The notes under the pieces: generated by a model
Told to the model about the DNA's origin: nothing
The model's database searches: none
What the model saw: only the letters and a program-made list of their open reading frames with translations
Position numbers and translations under genes: made by a program
Shown here: positions 10,452 to 19,671 of the stretch, one piece after another
Layout of the letters: every line of letters starts with the position of its first letter
How positions within the stretch are numbered: position 1 is the stretch's first letter
Source: an uncultured Erythrobacter sp.
GTDB lineage: Bacteria > Pseudomonadota > Alphaproteobacteria > Sphingomonadales > Sphingomonadaceae
Length of the DNA: 64,000 nt
Assembly (NCBI RefSeq): GCF_947499705.1
Contig: NZ_CANMPJ010000002.1
Span: 124,001-188,000, forward strand
Direction: 5' to 3'

Positions 10452-10483
10452 CCCCGGAGGACGTTCGTCTTCCGGGGTTTTTT
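10452..10483 (+). terminator. Rho-independent terminator after groESL
   Basis: CCCCGGA at 10452-10458 pairs with TCCGGGG at 10471-10477, with an inner GACG/CGTC stem, and is followed by a run of six T's. Confidence 0.9.
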
Positions 10484-10561
10484 GTTGGTCGAATTGGCGG
10501 GTTCCCTTTCCTGCGTCGCTGGAGCATGCTTTGGCATGATTTTCTCACAAGGGGACCGTTC

Positions 10562-12403
10562 GTGAAGACAAGACTAGCTGCCGCTCTGCTAGCCTCCGCC
10601 GCGCTTGCAGGATGCGATGCGATGACATCGGCGCCGGTTGCGACCATCGAATGCGCGACCACGCAGACCGAATGCCTGAATGACTGGTTTGAAACGAAGT
10701 TCGAGGAAGAGCTGAAATTCAGCCCGCTGCGGCAAACTGCGCTGGGCCTCAAAACCGACTACGACAAGATCGACGATTTCACAGTCGAAGCGGCGCAAGC
10801 GCAGCTTAAGTGGTGGCAGCAGGCAACCGCCGAGATGGAAGCCAATTTCGACTATGACGAGCTGACCGACGAAGCCAAGCTGTCATGGGACATGTGGCAA
10901 TTCCGCAAGGATCAGGCCGAAGCCGCTGCAGACTTCCGCGAGCAAGAATACATCCTCACCCAGATGAACGGCCTGCATACCGGGCTACCAAGTTTCCTGC
11001 TGACCCAGCATAAGGTCGAGGATGAAAGCGATATGACCGCATTCATCGCTCGGCTTGGCGGGATCGGCACGGCGATGGATCAACTGCTCGCACGCGCTCA
11101 AGCCAATGCCGAAGCTGGCACGCGTCCACCCCGCTACGCCTATGACGCTGTCATCAATGAGTCGGGCAAACTAATCAGCGGCGCACCGTTCGATGATCGC
11201 GAGCCCTCGGCACTATGGGCTGCCAGCGAAGGGCACCTGTCCAAGCTGGTCGAAGACGGTGCGATCAGTCAGGAACGCGCCGATGAATTGCGCGAAGAAG
11301 CCCGCACGGCTCTGATCGATCAGATGGCACCAGCCTATCAGCGCGTGATCGAATGGTTCACGCAAGACCGCGCGAACACAGGCGACATCGCTCAGGGCGT
11401 CGGAGCTCTCGCCAATGGCGAGGACTTCTACAATTACCGCCTCGGCCTGATGACCACGACCGAGCTGACAGCTGACGAAATCCATGAAACGGGCCTCGCC
11501 GAAGTCGCGCGCATTCGCGGCGAAATGGAGGCGATCAAGGATCAGGTTGGCTTTGAGGGCGACCTGCTCGATTTCTTCACCTTCACCCGTGAGGACGATC
11601 AGTTCTTCTTCTCGAACGACGATGCCGGCGCGCAGGAGTATATCGCCCGCGCCAAAGCGCATATCGACACTCTGACTACCAAACTTCCCGACTATTTCGG
11701 GACATTGCCAAAGGCACCGCTCGAAGTGCGCCGGGTCGAGCCTTTCCGCGAACAGGATGGCGCCGCTCAGCACTACCGCGTCGGCACGCCCGACGGGTCG
11801 CGACCGGGTATCTACTACGCTCACCTGTCCGACATGAGGGCGATGCCGATCCCCGTGCTGGAAGCGATCGCTTATCACGAAGGCAATCCCGGGCACCATA
11901 TGCAAAGCTCGATCGCGCAAGAGCTGACCGAGATGCCGCAGTTTCGTGCCAAGGGCGGGTACATTCCAGCCTTTGGCGAGGGCTGGGGCCTGTATTCCGA
12001 GCTACTTGCCAAGGAGATGGGAGCCTACGAAGACCCCTATTCCGACTTCGGGCGGCTCACCAATGAGATGTGGCGGGCGATCCGCTTAGTGGTCGACACG
12101 GGCATCCACTCGAAGGGTTGGAACGAGCAGAAGGCAGTCGACTACTTCCTTGCAAATTCGCCGATGCCAGAGACAACTGTGCGATCCGAAGTCCGCCGCT
12201 ATTTCGTGCTGCCCGGTCAGGCGACGTCCTACAAGATCGGCATGATCCGCATCCAGGAATTGCGGGCCAAAGCCGAAGAGGAACTGGGCGACGCCTTCGA
12301 CATTCGCGGCTTTCACGACACGGTTCTGGGCGGCGGTTCGGTGCCGCTATCGGTGCTGGAAAAGCGGATCGATCAATGGATCGCGAAGGTCAAAGCGGCC
12401 TGA
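10562..12403 (+). CDS. DUF885 family lipoprotein, probable metal-dependent peptidase
   Basis: Start GTG at 10562 is chosen because AAGGGGA lies six bases upstream and the product then opens with a textbook lipoprotein signal (VKTRLAAALLASAALAGC, lipobox LAGC). The 613-residue mature protein is all-helical DUF885. It contains AYHEGNPGHHMQ (near residue 440), the likely zinc site, followed by GEGWGLYSELLAKEMG, the glutamate-bearing helix typical of the family. It is predicted to be membrane-anchored in the periplasm and to cleave peptides, but the natural substrate is unknown. The gene stands alone between two terminators. Confidence 0.85.
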   Translation: MKTRLAAALLASAALAGCDAMTSAPVATIECATTQTECLNDWFETKFEEELKFSPLRQTALGLKTDYDKIDDFTVEAAQAQLKWWQQATAEMEANFDYDELTDEAKLSWDMWQFRKDQAEAAADFREQEYILTQMNGLHTGLPSFLLTQHKVEDESDMTAFIARLGGIGTAMDQLLARAQANAEAGTRPPRYAYDAVINESGKLISGAPFDDREPSALWAASEGHLSKLVEDGAISQERADELREEARTALIDQMAPAYQRVIEWFTQDRANTGDIAQGVGALANGEDFYNYRLGLMTTTELTADEIHETGLAEVARIRGEMEAIKDQVGFEGDLLDFFTFTREDDQFFFSNDDAGAQEYIARAKAHIDTLTTKLPDYFGTLPKAPLEVRRVEPFREQDGAAQHYRVGTPDGSRPGIYYAHLSDMRAMPIPVLEAIAYHEGNPGHHMQSSIAQELTEMPQFRAKGGYIPAFGEGWGLYSELLAKEMGAYEDPYSDFGRLTNEMWRAIRLVVDTGIHSKGWNEQKAVDYFLANSPMPETTVRSEVRRYFVLPGQATSYKIGMIRIQELRAKAEEELGDAFDIRGFHDTVLGGGSVPLSVLEKRIDQWIAKVKAA

Positions 12404-12424
12404 TCTGCACTTCTCCGGAAAGAT

Positions 12425-12466
12425 AAAAAAGGGGCGGAATAGCACTACGCTACTCCGCCCCCTTTT
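12425..12466. terminator. Bidirectional intrinsic terminator
   Basis: GGGGCGGA (12431-12438) pairs with TCCGCCCC (12454-12461). It is flanked by AAAAAA on the left and TTTT on the right, so it can serve both the plus-strand DUF885 gene and the convergent minus-strand gene ending at 12485. Confidence 0.88.
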
Positions 12467-12484
12467 GTTTGTCGGTTGGAAGGC

Positions 12485-14854
12485 CTAGCCGCCTTTGCGG
12501 CTGGCCTCTGCGGCTTCGATTACATCGGCATCCCAAGTGACTTGGGTCTGCGTCTGCGGGTTGAAGCGGGTGTTGGCGTAGGATGCCTCTTCCGCTGCCG
12601 CGATTTCGGCTGCGGTGAGATGCTCGCTTGACTCCAGTGCGAACACGTCGATCCCGCGGGTGATCTCGGTTCCGTAGATCCTGCCATTGTACCAATAGGA
12701 TGACCAATATCCGCCCACTACCAGCTGTTCATCGCTGATCGAGCCGCGGTCGAAATAGGCGATCTCTTTCGGGTTGGCGCTGTCGGTGAAGTCCATCACG
12801 CTGATCCCGCCCTGATACCAGGACTGCACAAAGATATCGCGGCCCGGCACCGGAATGATCGAGCCGTTATGCGCGACGCAGTTCTCATACTCTCCCTGCG
12901 GCCCCGGCATCTTGTAGTGGCTGCGGAATTCAAGCTTGCCGTCGACGATATCGTAGATCGCATTGGCGCCCCACGTCATCGGGTCGGATGCCTTGCAACG
13001 CGGACGTCCGCCCCCTCCCCATTCGTCGGTGAAGACGACCTTCGTGCCATCGTTGTTGAAGGTCGCGGAGTGCCAATAGGCAAAACCCTTGTCGAACACC
13101 GCATCGATCCGGACCGGGTTCATCGGGTCGGAAATATCCATCAGGATTCCATTGCCCGAACAAGCGCCAGCGGCGAGGTTCAGGCTCGGGAAGACGGTGA
13201 TGTCATGGCATTGGTTGGTCTGGCGCGTGTCCTGCGCACCTTCCTCGCTTTCGCCGCCTTCCCACAGACCGGCAATCTCTCCGGTTTCGGCATCAGCGAA
13301 CACGCGCGGACTGCTGACGATGCGCGACTGTGACGGATCGGCAATCGGAATCTCGATTACGTCGATGCTGAACAGAGCCGTCCGGCTATCGGCGGGGTTA
13401 TCGATGCAGCGCGCGAGTTCTTCCTGCTCGCGAACGCGCGACGTCCCCGAATTGTAGACGATCAGCTTCTCATCATCGGCACTGACGATCGAGTGCGTGT
13501 GACTGCCACGGCAAGTTTGCACCTGCCCAACCTGACGCACCGCAGTGAGATCGGAAATGTCGAAAATGCGCAGGCCGCGGAAGCGCTCTTCGCTGACCTC
13601 TGCCTGCACGCCTTGCAGTCCGCAATCGACCCGGCCACGGGTTTGTTCGACGCTCATCACTAGCAGGTTGCCGGCGACCGAGACGTCGCCTTGCCCGCCT
13701 GGGCAAACCACTGAGCTCATCAATGTCGGCGCACCATCGTCACCAAGCTTGTAAATGTTGAAGCCGTGATAGTTGCCCGCGACCATGATGTCGTCGAAGA
13801 ACGCCATGTCGGTGTTGGCGAAGTCGAGCAACGGCGTGCGTTCGGCGAACTGGGTAAGGCTCTCTTCTTCCTCGCGCGGGGAGGTAGGATCGGCTTGATC
13901 GCTTTCGGCAAGCGCCTTTGCGAGTTCTGCGGCCTCTTCGGCCAATGCCTTTGCCTTGGCAAGAACTGCGGCAGCGCCGCCCTCGCCTTCGGTTTCGCTC
14001 TCATCCTCGTCATCTTCACGATCGGGCACAGCGACACGCAAATCTGCCGGGTTCTCAGGGTCGAAGAAACCCGCAGGCTTTGAAAGCGTCGCAACCTTGC
14101 GCAAATTCAGGATCGCTTCTTCGGCATCGTCAAAGCCCGAAGCAAGAGAAGCACGCGGATCGGGCGAAAGACCGGCGAGCAGCACGTCCATCCGGTCGAT
14201 CTCGGCCTTCTGATCGTTCTCGATATCGCCAACGAAGCGGAACAGGATCGGGTCGGCTGCGCTGCCGGGCTGTCCCAACAATTCATCGACCATATCGATG
14301 GCGCCTTCGTGATGGGCGATCATCAATGTCAGGAACTGGCGATCAAACTCGGTCCCCTCGGCAGCGGCCAGTGCCGCCATCTGGTCGGGCGTCGCCATGC
14401 CGGCCATTGTCGAGTGATCAACCATGGCATGGTTTGAATGGTCGCCCATGTTGTGTCCTGCATGGCCGCTTGTGCCGACCATCACGGTCTTCTCACCGCG
14501 GGTCGAGAGCCACTCATTCATGAACATGATCTCATCGTCCTGGCTGGACTCGATCCGCCCGGCGATGGCGACGATATCTTCGGTGTTGGTGCGGTCTTTG
14601 ACCAGTTTGGCCATTTCCACCGCTTGCTGATGATGCACGATCATACCTTGCATGAAGGTCACGTCGGCATCGGTGTACTTCGCGCTGGCGAGCTGGGTCG
14701 CTTCATCTGCGGTCAGAACCTTGCTGGCCTGACCCGGCGCACCGGGTTGGACGATCTGCGGCGCGGTTTGCGCAAGGGCGAGTGTAGAGCTGCCAAGCAG
14801 CATGGCGGTGAGGATCGCGCGCGAACCGCGCGCTGCAGAAGTATTGGAGGTCAT
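12485..14854 (-). CDS. Secreted DUF305 - LVIVD-repeat fusion protein
   Basis: The 789-residue protein has a signal peptide (about residues 1-29, ending LALAQ). It then has two DUF305-like helical modules, each with a His-rich helix (FMQGMIVHHQQAVEMA near 70; LTLMIAHHEGAIDMVDE near 190), separated by a His/Met-rich stretch (GHAGHNMGDHSNHAM). An Ala/Glu linker leads to a C-terminal half of LVIVD-type beta-propeller repeats (such as GNYHGFNIYKLGD, LRIFDISD, ILMDISDPMNPVRID and ISVMDFTDSANPKEI). DUF305 proteins are often found with copper resistance genes. The His/Met stretch suggests metal binding, but no metal transporter is adjacent here. The gene is single and on the minus strand. Confidence 0.82.
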   Translation of the reverse strand: MTSNTSAARGSRAILTAMLLGSSTLALAQTAPQIVQPGAPGQASKVLTADEATQLASAKYTDADVTFMQGMIVHHQQAVEMAKLVKDRTNTEDIVAIAGRIESSQDDEIMFMNEWLSTRGEKTVMVGTSGHAGHNMGDHSNHAMVDHSTMAGMATPDQMAALAAAEGTEFDRQFLTLMIAHHEGAIDMVDELLGQPGSAADPILFRFVGDIENDQKAEIDRMDVLLAGLSPDPRASLASGFDDAEEAILNLRKVATLSKPAGFFDPENPADLRVAVPDREDDEDESETEGEGGAAAVLAKAKALAEEAAELAKALAESDQADPTSPREEEESLTQFAERTPLLDFANTDMAFFDDIMVAGNYHGFNIYKLGDDGAPTLMSSVVCPGGQGDVSVAGNLLVMSVEQTRGRVDCGLQGVQAEVSEERFRGLRIFDISDLTAVRQVGQVQTCRGSHTHSIVSADDEKLIVYNSGTSRVREQEELARCIDNPADSRTALFSIDVIEIPIADPSQSRIVSSPRVFADAETGEIAGLWEGGESEEGAQDTRQTNQCHDITVFPSLNLAAGACSGNGILMDISDPMNPVRIDAVFDKGFAYWHSATFNNDGTKVVFTDEWGGGGRPRCKASDPMTWGANAIYDIVDGKLEFRSHYKMPGPQGEYENCVAHNGSIIPVPGRDIFVQSWYQGGISVMDFTDSANPKEIAYFDRGSISDEQLVVGGYWSSYWYNGRIYGTEITRGIDVFALESSEHLTAAEIAAAEEASYANTRFNPQTQTQVTWDADVIEAAEASRKGG

Positions 14855-14898
14855 CGTGAAGTCCTGCTGATGATTGATTGACCGCTACACTGACGAGC

Positions 14899-14915
14899 CT
14901 TGACGCACAGTCAAG
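14899..14915 (-). promoter_or_regulatory. Inverted repeat overlapping a possible promoter of the DUF305 gene
   Basis: CTTGAC, five bases, GTCAAG: a perfect 6-5-6 inverted repeat 44 bases upstream of the DUF305-LVIVD start. On the minus strand its TTGACT can act as a -35 element, with AGTGTA 17 bases further as a poor -10. A repressor or MerR-type activator site is inferred. A second TTGACA at 14932-14937 and an imperfect AT-rich palindrome at 14942-14958 lie nearby. Confidence 0.35.
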
Positions 14916-15153
14916 CCAATTAGCATGGGGCTTGACAATCCATGATATAATATTTCATTTGACCATCGATCGCCCTCGATTTCTTCCGCAAGACTGCATG
15001 AAAATAGCCTGCCCAACCTAACAATGCGGAATCGGTCGCTTTCGGCGCACCTTTCATCGCGCGCGGCGAATCGAGCGCTTGCCGGGACGAATCGCTGCCC
15101 TCTAGGGCTGCATTGTTAAGACGCCAGTAACCCTGACGGAGTATCGTTTACAT

Positions 15154-16173
15154 ATGTCATCCTCACGCTGGTCCGCCCTATTCGCTGCCTTTGCAGGCAT
15201 CGCTCTTACCGTCAGCCCTGCCTCCGCGCAGACCAATGATCTTGAAGCCAGCTTCGATAGTGCGCTTGGCACCGAGCTGCGCAATCCGCAGACTTATGAG
15301 GCCGTTTATGCAAACGGCTTCGAACAGCGCATTGCCGAGCTTGCCAATGGCGACAATGGCCGGATCGGCGTTGCAGCCATGGATCTCGCCACGGGTGAGC
15401 AGATCATGGTCCTGGGGGACCAATTGTTCCCGATGGCGTCGACCAGCAAGATTGCGGTCGCTGCCGCCTATCTCGAAATGGTCGAGCAAGGGAAGTACTC
15501 GCTAACCAGCGAGTTCCCGCTGCTGCTCCCCGTCCGTTCGGCCAAGTTCTCATCCGCCGCCGCGCCCAAGCGCAAAGGCAAGTACATGCCTGCGATCGAC
15601 CTGATCGAAATCATGATCACGCGGTCGAGTAACCCGGCGACTGACACTTTGCTTGCTGCGGTCGGAGGCCCTGCGAAGGTCAATGACTGGATGCGGCGTC
15701 AGGGCATCAACGATTTCAGCATCGACCGGGATATTGCTACGCTAGTGCGCGATGACGGCGAATACGATCCCGCGGCCTGGATTGACCCACGCGATTCCGC
15801 GACACCGAAAGCGATGGTGCGACTGCTGCAAGGGCTTTACCGCGGCGACTTTCTCTCGGATCAAAGCCGCCGAGTTTTGCTCGGCGCGATGAGCCGCACG
15901 GTCACTGGCAAGCGCCGGATCGTTGCCAACATGCCTTCCGATACGCGTGTCAGCCACAAGACCGGATCGCTGAACAACACATCGAGCGATATCGGTATCA
16001 TCGAAGCGCCCGATGGACGTGCGATTGCGGTGGCGATTTATGTCACCGGGCAAGGCACTCGGCGTAACCGCGAAGCGCGGATCGCTTCGATCGCGCGCGC
16101 ACTTTATGACGGCTTCTCTGCCAAGGCGCGCAACCAGCGGGTCTGGACCAACGCGCCGCGCACGGGCGGTTGA
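15154..16173 (+). CDS. Class A beta-lactamase-fold serine hydrolase, secreted
   Basis: The 339-residue protein has a signal peptide ending SPASAQ. Its core carries the penicilloyl-serine transferase motifs: MASTSKIAVAAA (nucleophile Ser and Lys of SxxK), TRSSNPATDTL (SxN) and HKTGSLNN (KTG), plus the structural RDSATPKAM. The usual omega-loop RxExxLN with the deacylating glutamate is not evident; that segment reads LVRDDGEYDPAAWIDPRD. It may therefore be a slow beta-lactamase, a D,D-peptidase-like enzyme, or an enzyme with a shifted catalytic acid (Glu or Asp in the DDGEYD stretch). It acts in the periplasm and appears monocistronic. No AmpR-type regulator is adjacent. Confidence 0.8.
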   Translation: MSSSRWSALFAAFAGIALTVSPASAQTNDLEASFDSALGTELRNPQTYEAVYANGFEQRIAELANGDNGRIGVAAMDLATGEQIMVLGDQLFPMASTSKIAVAAAYLEMVEQGKYSLTSEFPLLLPVRSAKFSSAAAPKRKGKYMPAIDLIEIMITRSSNPATDTLLAAVGGPAKVNDWMRRQGINDFSIDRDIATLVRDDGEYDPAAWIDPRDSATPKAMVRLLQGLYRGDFLSDQSRRVLLGAMSRTVTGKRRIVANMPSDTRVSHKTGSLNNTSSDIGIIEAPDGRAIAVAIYVTGQGTRRNREARIASIARALYDGFSAKARNQRVWTNAPRTGG

Positions 16174-16175
16174 TC

Positions 16176-16212
16176 CAAAAGAAAAAGGCGGCGCCTTTCG
16201 GCACCGCCCTTT
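16176..16212. terminator. Bidirectional terminator between the hydrolase and the small lipoprotein
   Basis: GGCGGCGCC (16187-16195) pairs with GGCACCGCC (16200-16208), with one mismatch. On the minus strand the hairpin is followed by TTTTTCTTTT, so it best terminates the lipoprotein gene starting at 16545. The plus strand has a weaker CTTTCC tail. Confidence 0.75.
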
Positions 16213-16254
16213 CCTGAATTAGCTATCTTCCTTACGGAAGAATGCTGCGGCGAA

Positions 16255-16545
16255 TTACTCGCCCGAAACAGCTTCAGCAGCTGCGTCGGCAGCGCCTTCA
16301 GCGGTTTCAACAGCAGCGTCGGCGGCGCCTTCAACAGCTTCGCCGGTTGCTTCAGCAGCGCCTTCAGCGGCATCGGCAGTCGCGTCAGCAGCTTCACCAG
16401 CAGCGTCGGTAACGGCTTCAGCGTTTGCTTCGGCGTCAGCAGCCATGGCGTCTACGGTTTCGCCGGCCTTGTCAGCGGTTTCGCCGCAAGCAGCGAGGCC
16501 CAGAGCCGAGGTTGCAACAGCAGCGGCAAGAACGAACTTACGCAT
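16255..16545 (-). CDS. Alanine-rich small lipoprotein
   Basis: The 96-residue product has a lipoprotein signal with lipobox LAAC (Cys at residue 20), then about 75 residues made almost only of Ala, Glu, Asp, Thr and Val in a repeating pattern of A-A-E/D-x-A. This should form one long acidic helix, perhaps a coiled coil, anchored to the membrane. AAGGAATTGAAATT precedes the ATG. No family is recognised with confidence. Similar Ala/Glu-rich lipoproteins are common in Sphingomonadales and may be abundant envelope spacers. The repeats are DNA-level imperfect copies of GCNGCNGAN, so internal duplication is likely. Confidence 0.7.
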   Translation of the reverse strand: MRKFVLAAAVATSALGLAACGETADKAGETVDAMAADAEANAEAVTDAAGEAADATADAAEGAAEATGEAVEGAADAAVETAEGAADAAAEAVSGE

Positions 16546-16828
16546 AATTTCAATTCCTTATTCAGCGAGTGAATTTCGCGCGCCCTATCTCAGGACTGCG
16601 CCAAAGCCGAGCTTCTGACCCCCGACTCTGCAATCTAAATAGTGGCGGCAATGTGGCAATGCAAGTCAATTATGGCGCTTTTGCCATATTTCTGCCTTTT
16701 TTCGGCCATTTTAGGGCGGATTGAGCGGCAATTGAGGCAGTTTGCGGTCACAATTGACCCGCATTTGGATTGTGAAACTCCGACCAAAGCGGCTTACGCC
16801 CCCTGCCCTCGGCTGCTAGCAACCTGCC

Positions 16829-19663
16829 ATGTCCGAACAGCAACATCTCTATCTCGTCGATGGTTCATCCTACATCTTCCGCGCCTATCACCGCCTGCCC
16901 CCGCTAACCGATCCGGAAGGCACGCCAGTTGGAGCGGTGTATGGCTACACCACGATGCTCTGGAAGCTCGCGGATGATTTGGATGCTGCAGACGGGCCAA
17001 CCCATCTGGCCGTGATCCTGGACAAGGATTCGAAGAGCTTCCGCAACGATATCTACCCGGAATACAAAGCCAATCGGCCGGAGCCGCCGGAGGATCTGCG
17101 TCCGCAATTCCCGCTGATCCGCGACGCCACCCGCGCCTTCAGCCTGCCTTGTATCGAAGAAGCGGGGCTGGAGGCCGATGACCTGATCGCGTCCTATGCC
17201 CGCGAAGCCCAGCGGCAAGGCTGGAATGTCACGATCGTCTCATCCGACAAGGATTTGATGCAGCTGATCGGCGAGGTGGATGGTGCACGTATCGACATGC
17301 TCGACACGATGAAGAGCGCGCGCATCTATGTTCCGGAGGTCGAAGAGAAGTTCGGTGTGGAGCCCGAGCTGGTCGGCGATGTCCTCGCGCTTATGGGTGA
17401 CAGCGTCGACAACATCCCCGGAATTTATGGCGTAGGCCCGAAGACCGCGAGCAAGCTGATCTGCGAACACGGCTCGCTCACCGCCGCGCTCGATTTCGCT
17501 CCCGAGATGAAGAAATCGAAGCTGAAGGAGCGCTTGCTCGAAGGTCGCGAAGACGCGGAGATGAGCCGCGTTCTGGTGACGCTGAAAGAGGATTGCGATC
17601 TTCCAGTCGCACTCACCGATATGGAGCTGGTCAAAATTCCCGAGGAACCGCTTGCCGCGTTCCTAGCAAAGCATGGCTTTACTTCGCTTCTCAAGCGGCT
17701 GGGGACAGGGTCGGGCAGCCCTGAGCGCGCGAACAATTTGCATCCTGACAAAGCTGACAAGGCCGGCGATGCGGGCACCGAACAGGGCAATCGCCAATCG
17801 ATCCCAGACATGCCAAAGCTCGACCGTGGCGCCTACGAAACTGTGCAGAGCATGAACCGGCTCGAAGCATGGGTCGCCCGCGCTACTGCGGCGCGTCTGG
17901 TGGCCGTCGATACCGAGACATCCGCGCTCGATGCGATGCAGGCCGATCTGGTCGGGGTGAGCCTCGCGCTTGGTCCCAACGATGCGTGCTACATTCCGCT
18001 GGCGCATGGCGGCACCGACATGTTCGACGAAAAGCCCGAACAGATCGACCTCGACGCGGCCATTGCCGCACTAAAGCCACTGCTCGAGGACGATTCTGTC
18101 ACCAAGATCTTCCAAAACGGCAAATACGATCTCAACGTTTTGGCGCGCTATGGCGTAATGGTCAGCCCGATCGAAGATACGATGATCGTCAGCTTCGATC
18201 TCGACGCCGGGCGCGGGGAAGCCGGGATTGGCGGCGGGCACGGCATGGACGAGCTGTCCGACCGACATCTCGGCCACACTCCCTTATCGTTCAAGGAAGT
18301 GTGCGGGACCGGCAAGAAACAGATCCCGTTTGGCGAGGTCCCGCTCGATCGCGCGACTGAATACGCTGCGGAAGACGCCGATGTAACGTGGCGACTATAC
18401 CAACATCTCAAGCCGCGTCTGGCCGAAGAAGGCGGAACCAAAGTCTACGAACGTGTCGACCGTCCGCTGATCCCGGTGGTCGCTGGAATGGAACGCGAAG
18501 GGATCAAGGTCGACCGTGAGCGCTTGGCTGGTCTCTCAGGGGAGTTCGCCAAGGAGATTGGCCGTCTGGAAGGCGAGATACACGAACTTGCCGGTCAGGA
18601 ATTCGCGGTTGGCAGCCCCAAGCAATTGGGCGAAATCCTGTTCGACAAGCTCGACTACAAGGGCGGCAAGAAAGGCAAGAGTGGGCAATATTCGACCGAT
18701 CAGTCGGTCCTCGAAAGACTGGCGGGCGAAGATGCGCCGATTGCCAACAAGGTGCTGGAATGGCGCCAACTGGCAAAGCTCAAATCGACCTACACCGATG
18801 CACTGCAGCAGGCGATCAACCCAAATACCGGGCGGGTTCATACGAGCTATTCGCTGGTAGGCGCGCAGACCGGTCGGCTCTCCTCGACCGATCCCAACCT
18901 GCAGAACATCCCGATCCGGACTGCCATCGGCCGCCAGATCCGTGAGGCTTTCGTACCCGAAACCGGAAACGTCCTGCTCGCCGCGGACTATTCGCAAATC
19001 GAGCTTCGGCTCGCTGCGCATATGGCCGAGGTCGATACGCTCAAAGAAGCCTTTGCCAATGGCGAGGACATCCACGCCCGCACGGCAACCGAGATGTTTG
19101 GCGAAGTCACTCGCGACACCCGCGCGCAGGCCAAGACGATCAACTTCGCGATCCTCTACGGCATCTCACGCTGGGGGCTCGCGGGCCGGCTCGAAGTGGA
19201 ACCGGATGAAGCGCAAGCGATGATCGACACCTATTTCCAGCGCTTTCCCGGTATCCAGCGCTACATCATGGAGACGCTCGAAAGCGTGCGCGAGTTCGGC
19301 TATTCGGAGACACTGTTCGGGCGCAAGACGTGGTTCCCGCGCATCAAGTCCAAGAACCAGGCTGAGCGCCAAGGGTCAGAACGCGCAGCGATCAACGCAC
19401 CCATTCAGGGAACCAGCGCCGACATCATCAAGCGCGCGATGGCGCGGATGCTGCCTGCTCTGCGCGACGCGGGCCTTAATCAGGTGCGCATGCTGTTGCA
19501 GGTGCACGATGAACTGGTGTTCGAACTGCCCGAGAGCGACGTTGCTGCTGCATCGCCGATCATCGAGCGAGTGATGGCCGAAGCTGCACTACCAGCCGTG
19601 TCCCTCGACGTGCCGCTAGCAATCGATATCGGCACGGGTGCGAGCTGGGACGCAGCGCACTAA
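16829..19663 (+). CDS. polA: DNA polymerase I
   Basis: The 944-residue protein has the full three-domain PolA layout. The N-terminal 5' nuclease (about 1-290) shows YLVDGSSYIFRAYH and GDSVDNIPGI. The 3'-5' exonuclease domain (about 330-520) keeps the acidic motif VDTETSALDAM and FQNGKYDLNVL, so proofreading looks intact. The polymerase domain has motif A DYSQIELRLAAH, motif B KTINFAILYGISR and motif C LQVHDELVFE. It fills Okazaki gaps and acts in excision repair. The upstream gap (16546-16828) is AT-richer and holds promoters, but no gene is seen in it. Confidence 0.99.
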   Translation: MSEQQHLYLVDGSSYIFRAYHRLPPLTDPEGTPVGAVYGYTTMLWKLADDLDAADGPTHLAVILDKDSKSFRNDIYPEYKANRPEPPEDLRPQFPLIRDATRAFSLPCIEEAGLEADDLIASYAREAQRQGWNVTIVSSDKDLMQLIGEVDGARIDMLDTMKSARIYVPEVEEKFGVEPELVGDVLALMGDSVDNIPGIYGVGPKTASKLICEHGSLTAALDFAPEMKKSKLKERLLEGREDAEMSRVLVTLKEDCDLPVALTDMELVKIPEEPLAAFLAKHGFTSLLKRLGTGSGSPERANNLHPDKADKAGDAGTEQGNRQSIPDMPKLDRGAYETVQSMNRLEAWVARATAARLVAVDTETSALDAMQADLVGVSLALGPNDACYIPLAHGGTDMFDEKPEQIDLDAAIAALKPLLEDDSVTKIFQNGKYDLNVLARYGVMVSPIEDTMIVSFDLDAGRGEAGIGGGHGMDELSDRHLGHTPLSFKEVCGTGKKQIPFGEVPLDRATEYAAEDADVTWRLYQHLKPRLAEEGGTKVYERVDRPLIPVVAGMEREGIKVDRERLAGLSGEFAKEIGRLEGEIHELAGQEFAVGSPKQLGEILFDKLDYKGGKKGKSGQYSTDQSVLERLAGEDAPIANKVLEWRQLAKLKSTYTDALQQAINPNTGRVHTSYSLVGAQTGRLSSTDPNLQNIPIRTAIGRQIREAFVPETGNVLLAADYSQIELRLAAHMAEVDTLKEAFANGEDIHARTATEMFGEVTRDTRAQAKTINFAILYGISRWGLAGRLEVEPDEAQAMIDTYFQRFPGIQRYIMETLESVREFGYSETLFGRKTWFPRIKSKNQAERQGSERAAINAPIQGTSADIIKRAMARMLPALRDAGLNQVRMLLQVHDELVFELPESDVAAASPIIERVMAEAALPAVSLDVPLAIDIGTGASWDAAH

Positions 19664-19671
19664 CAACGACG

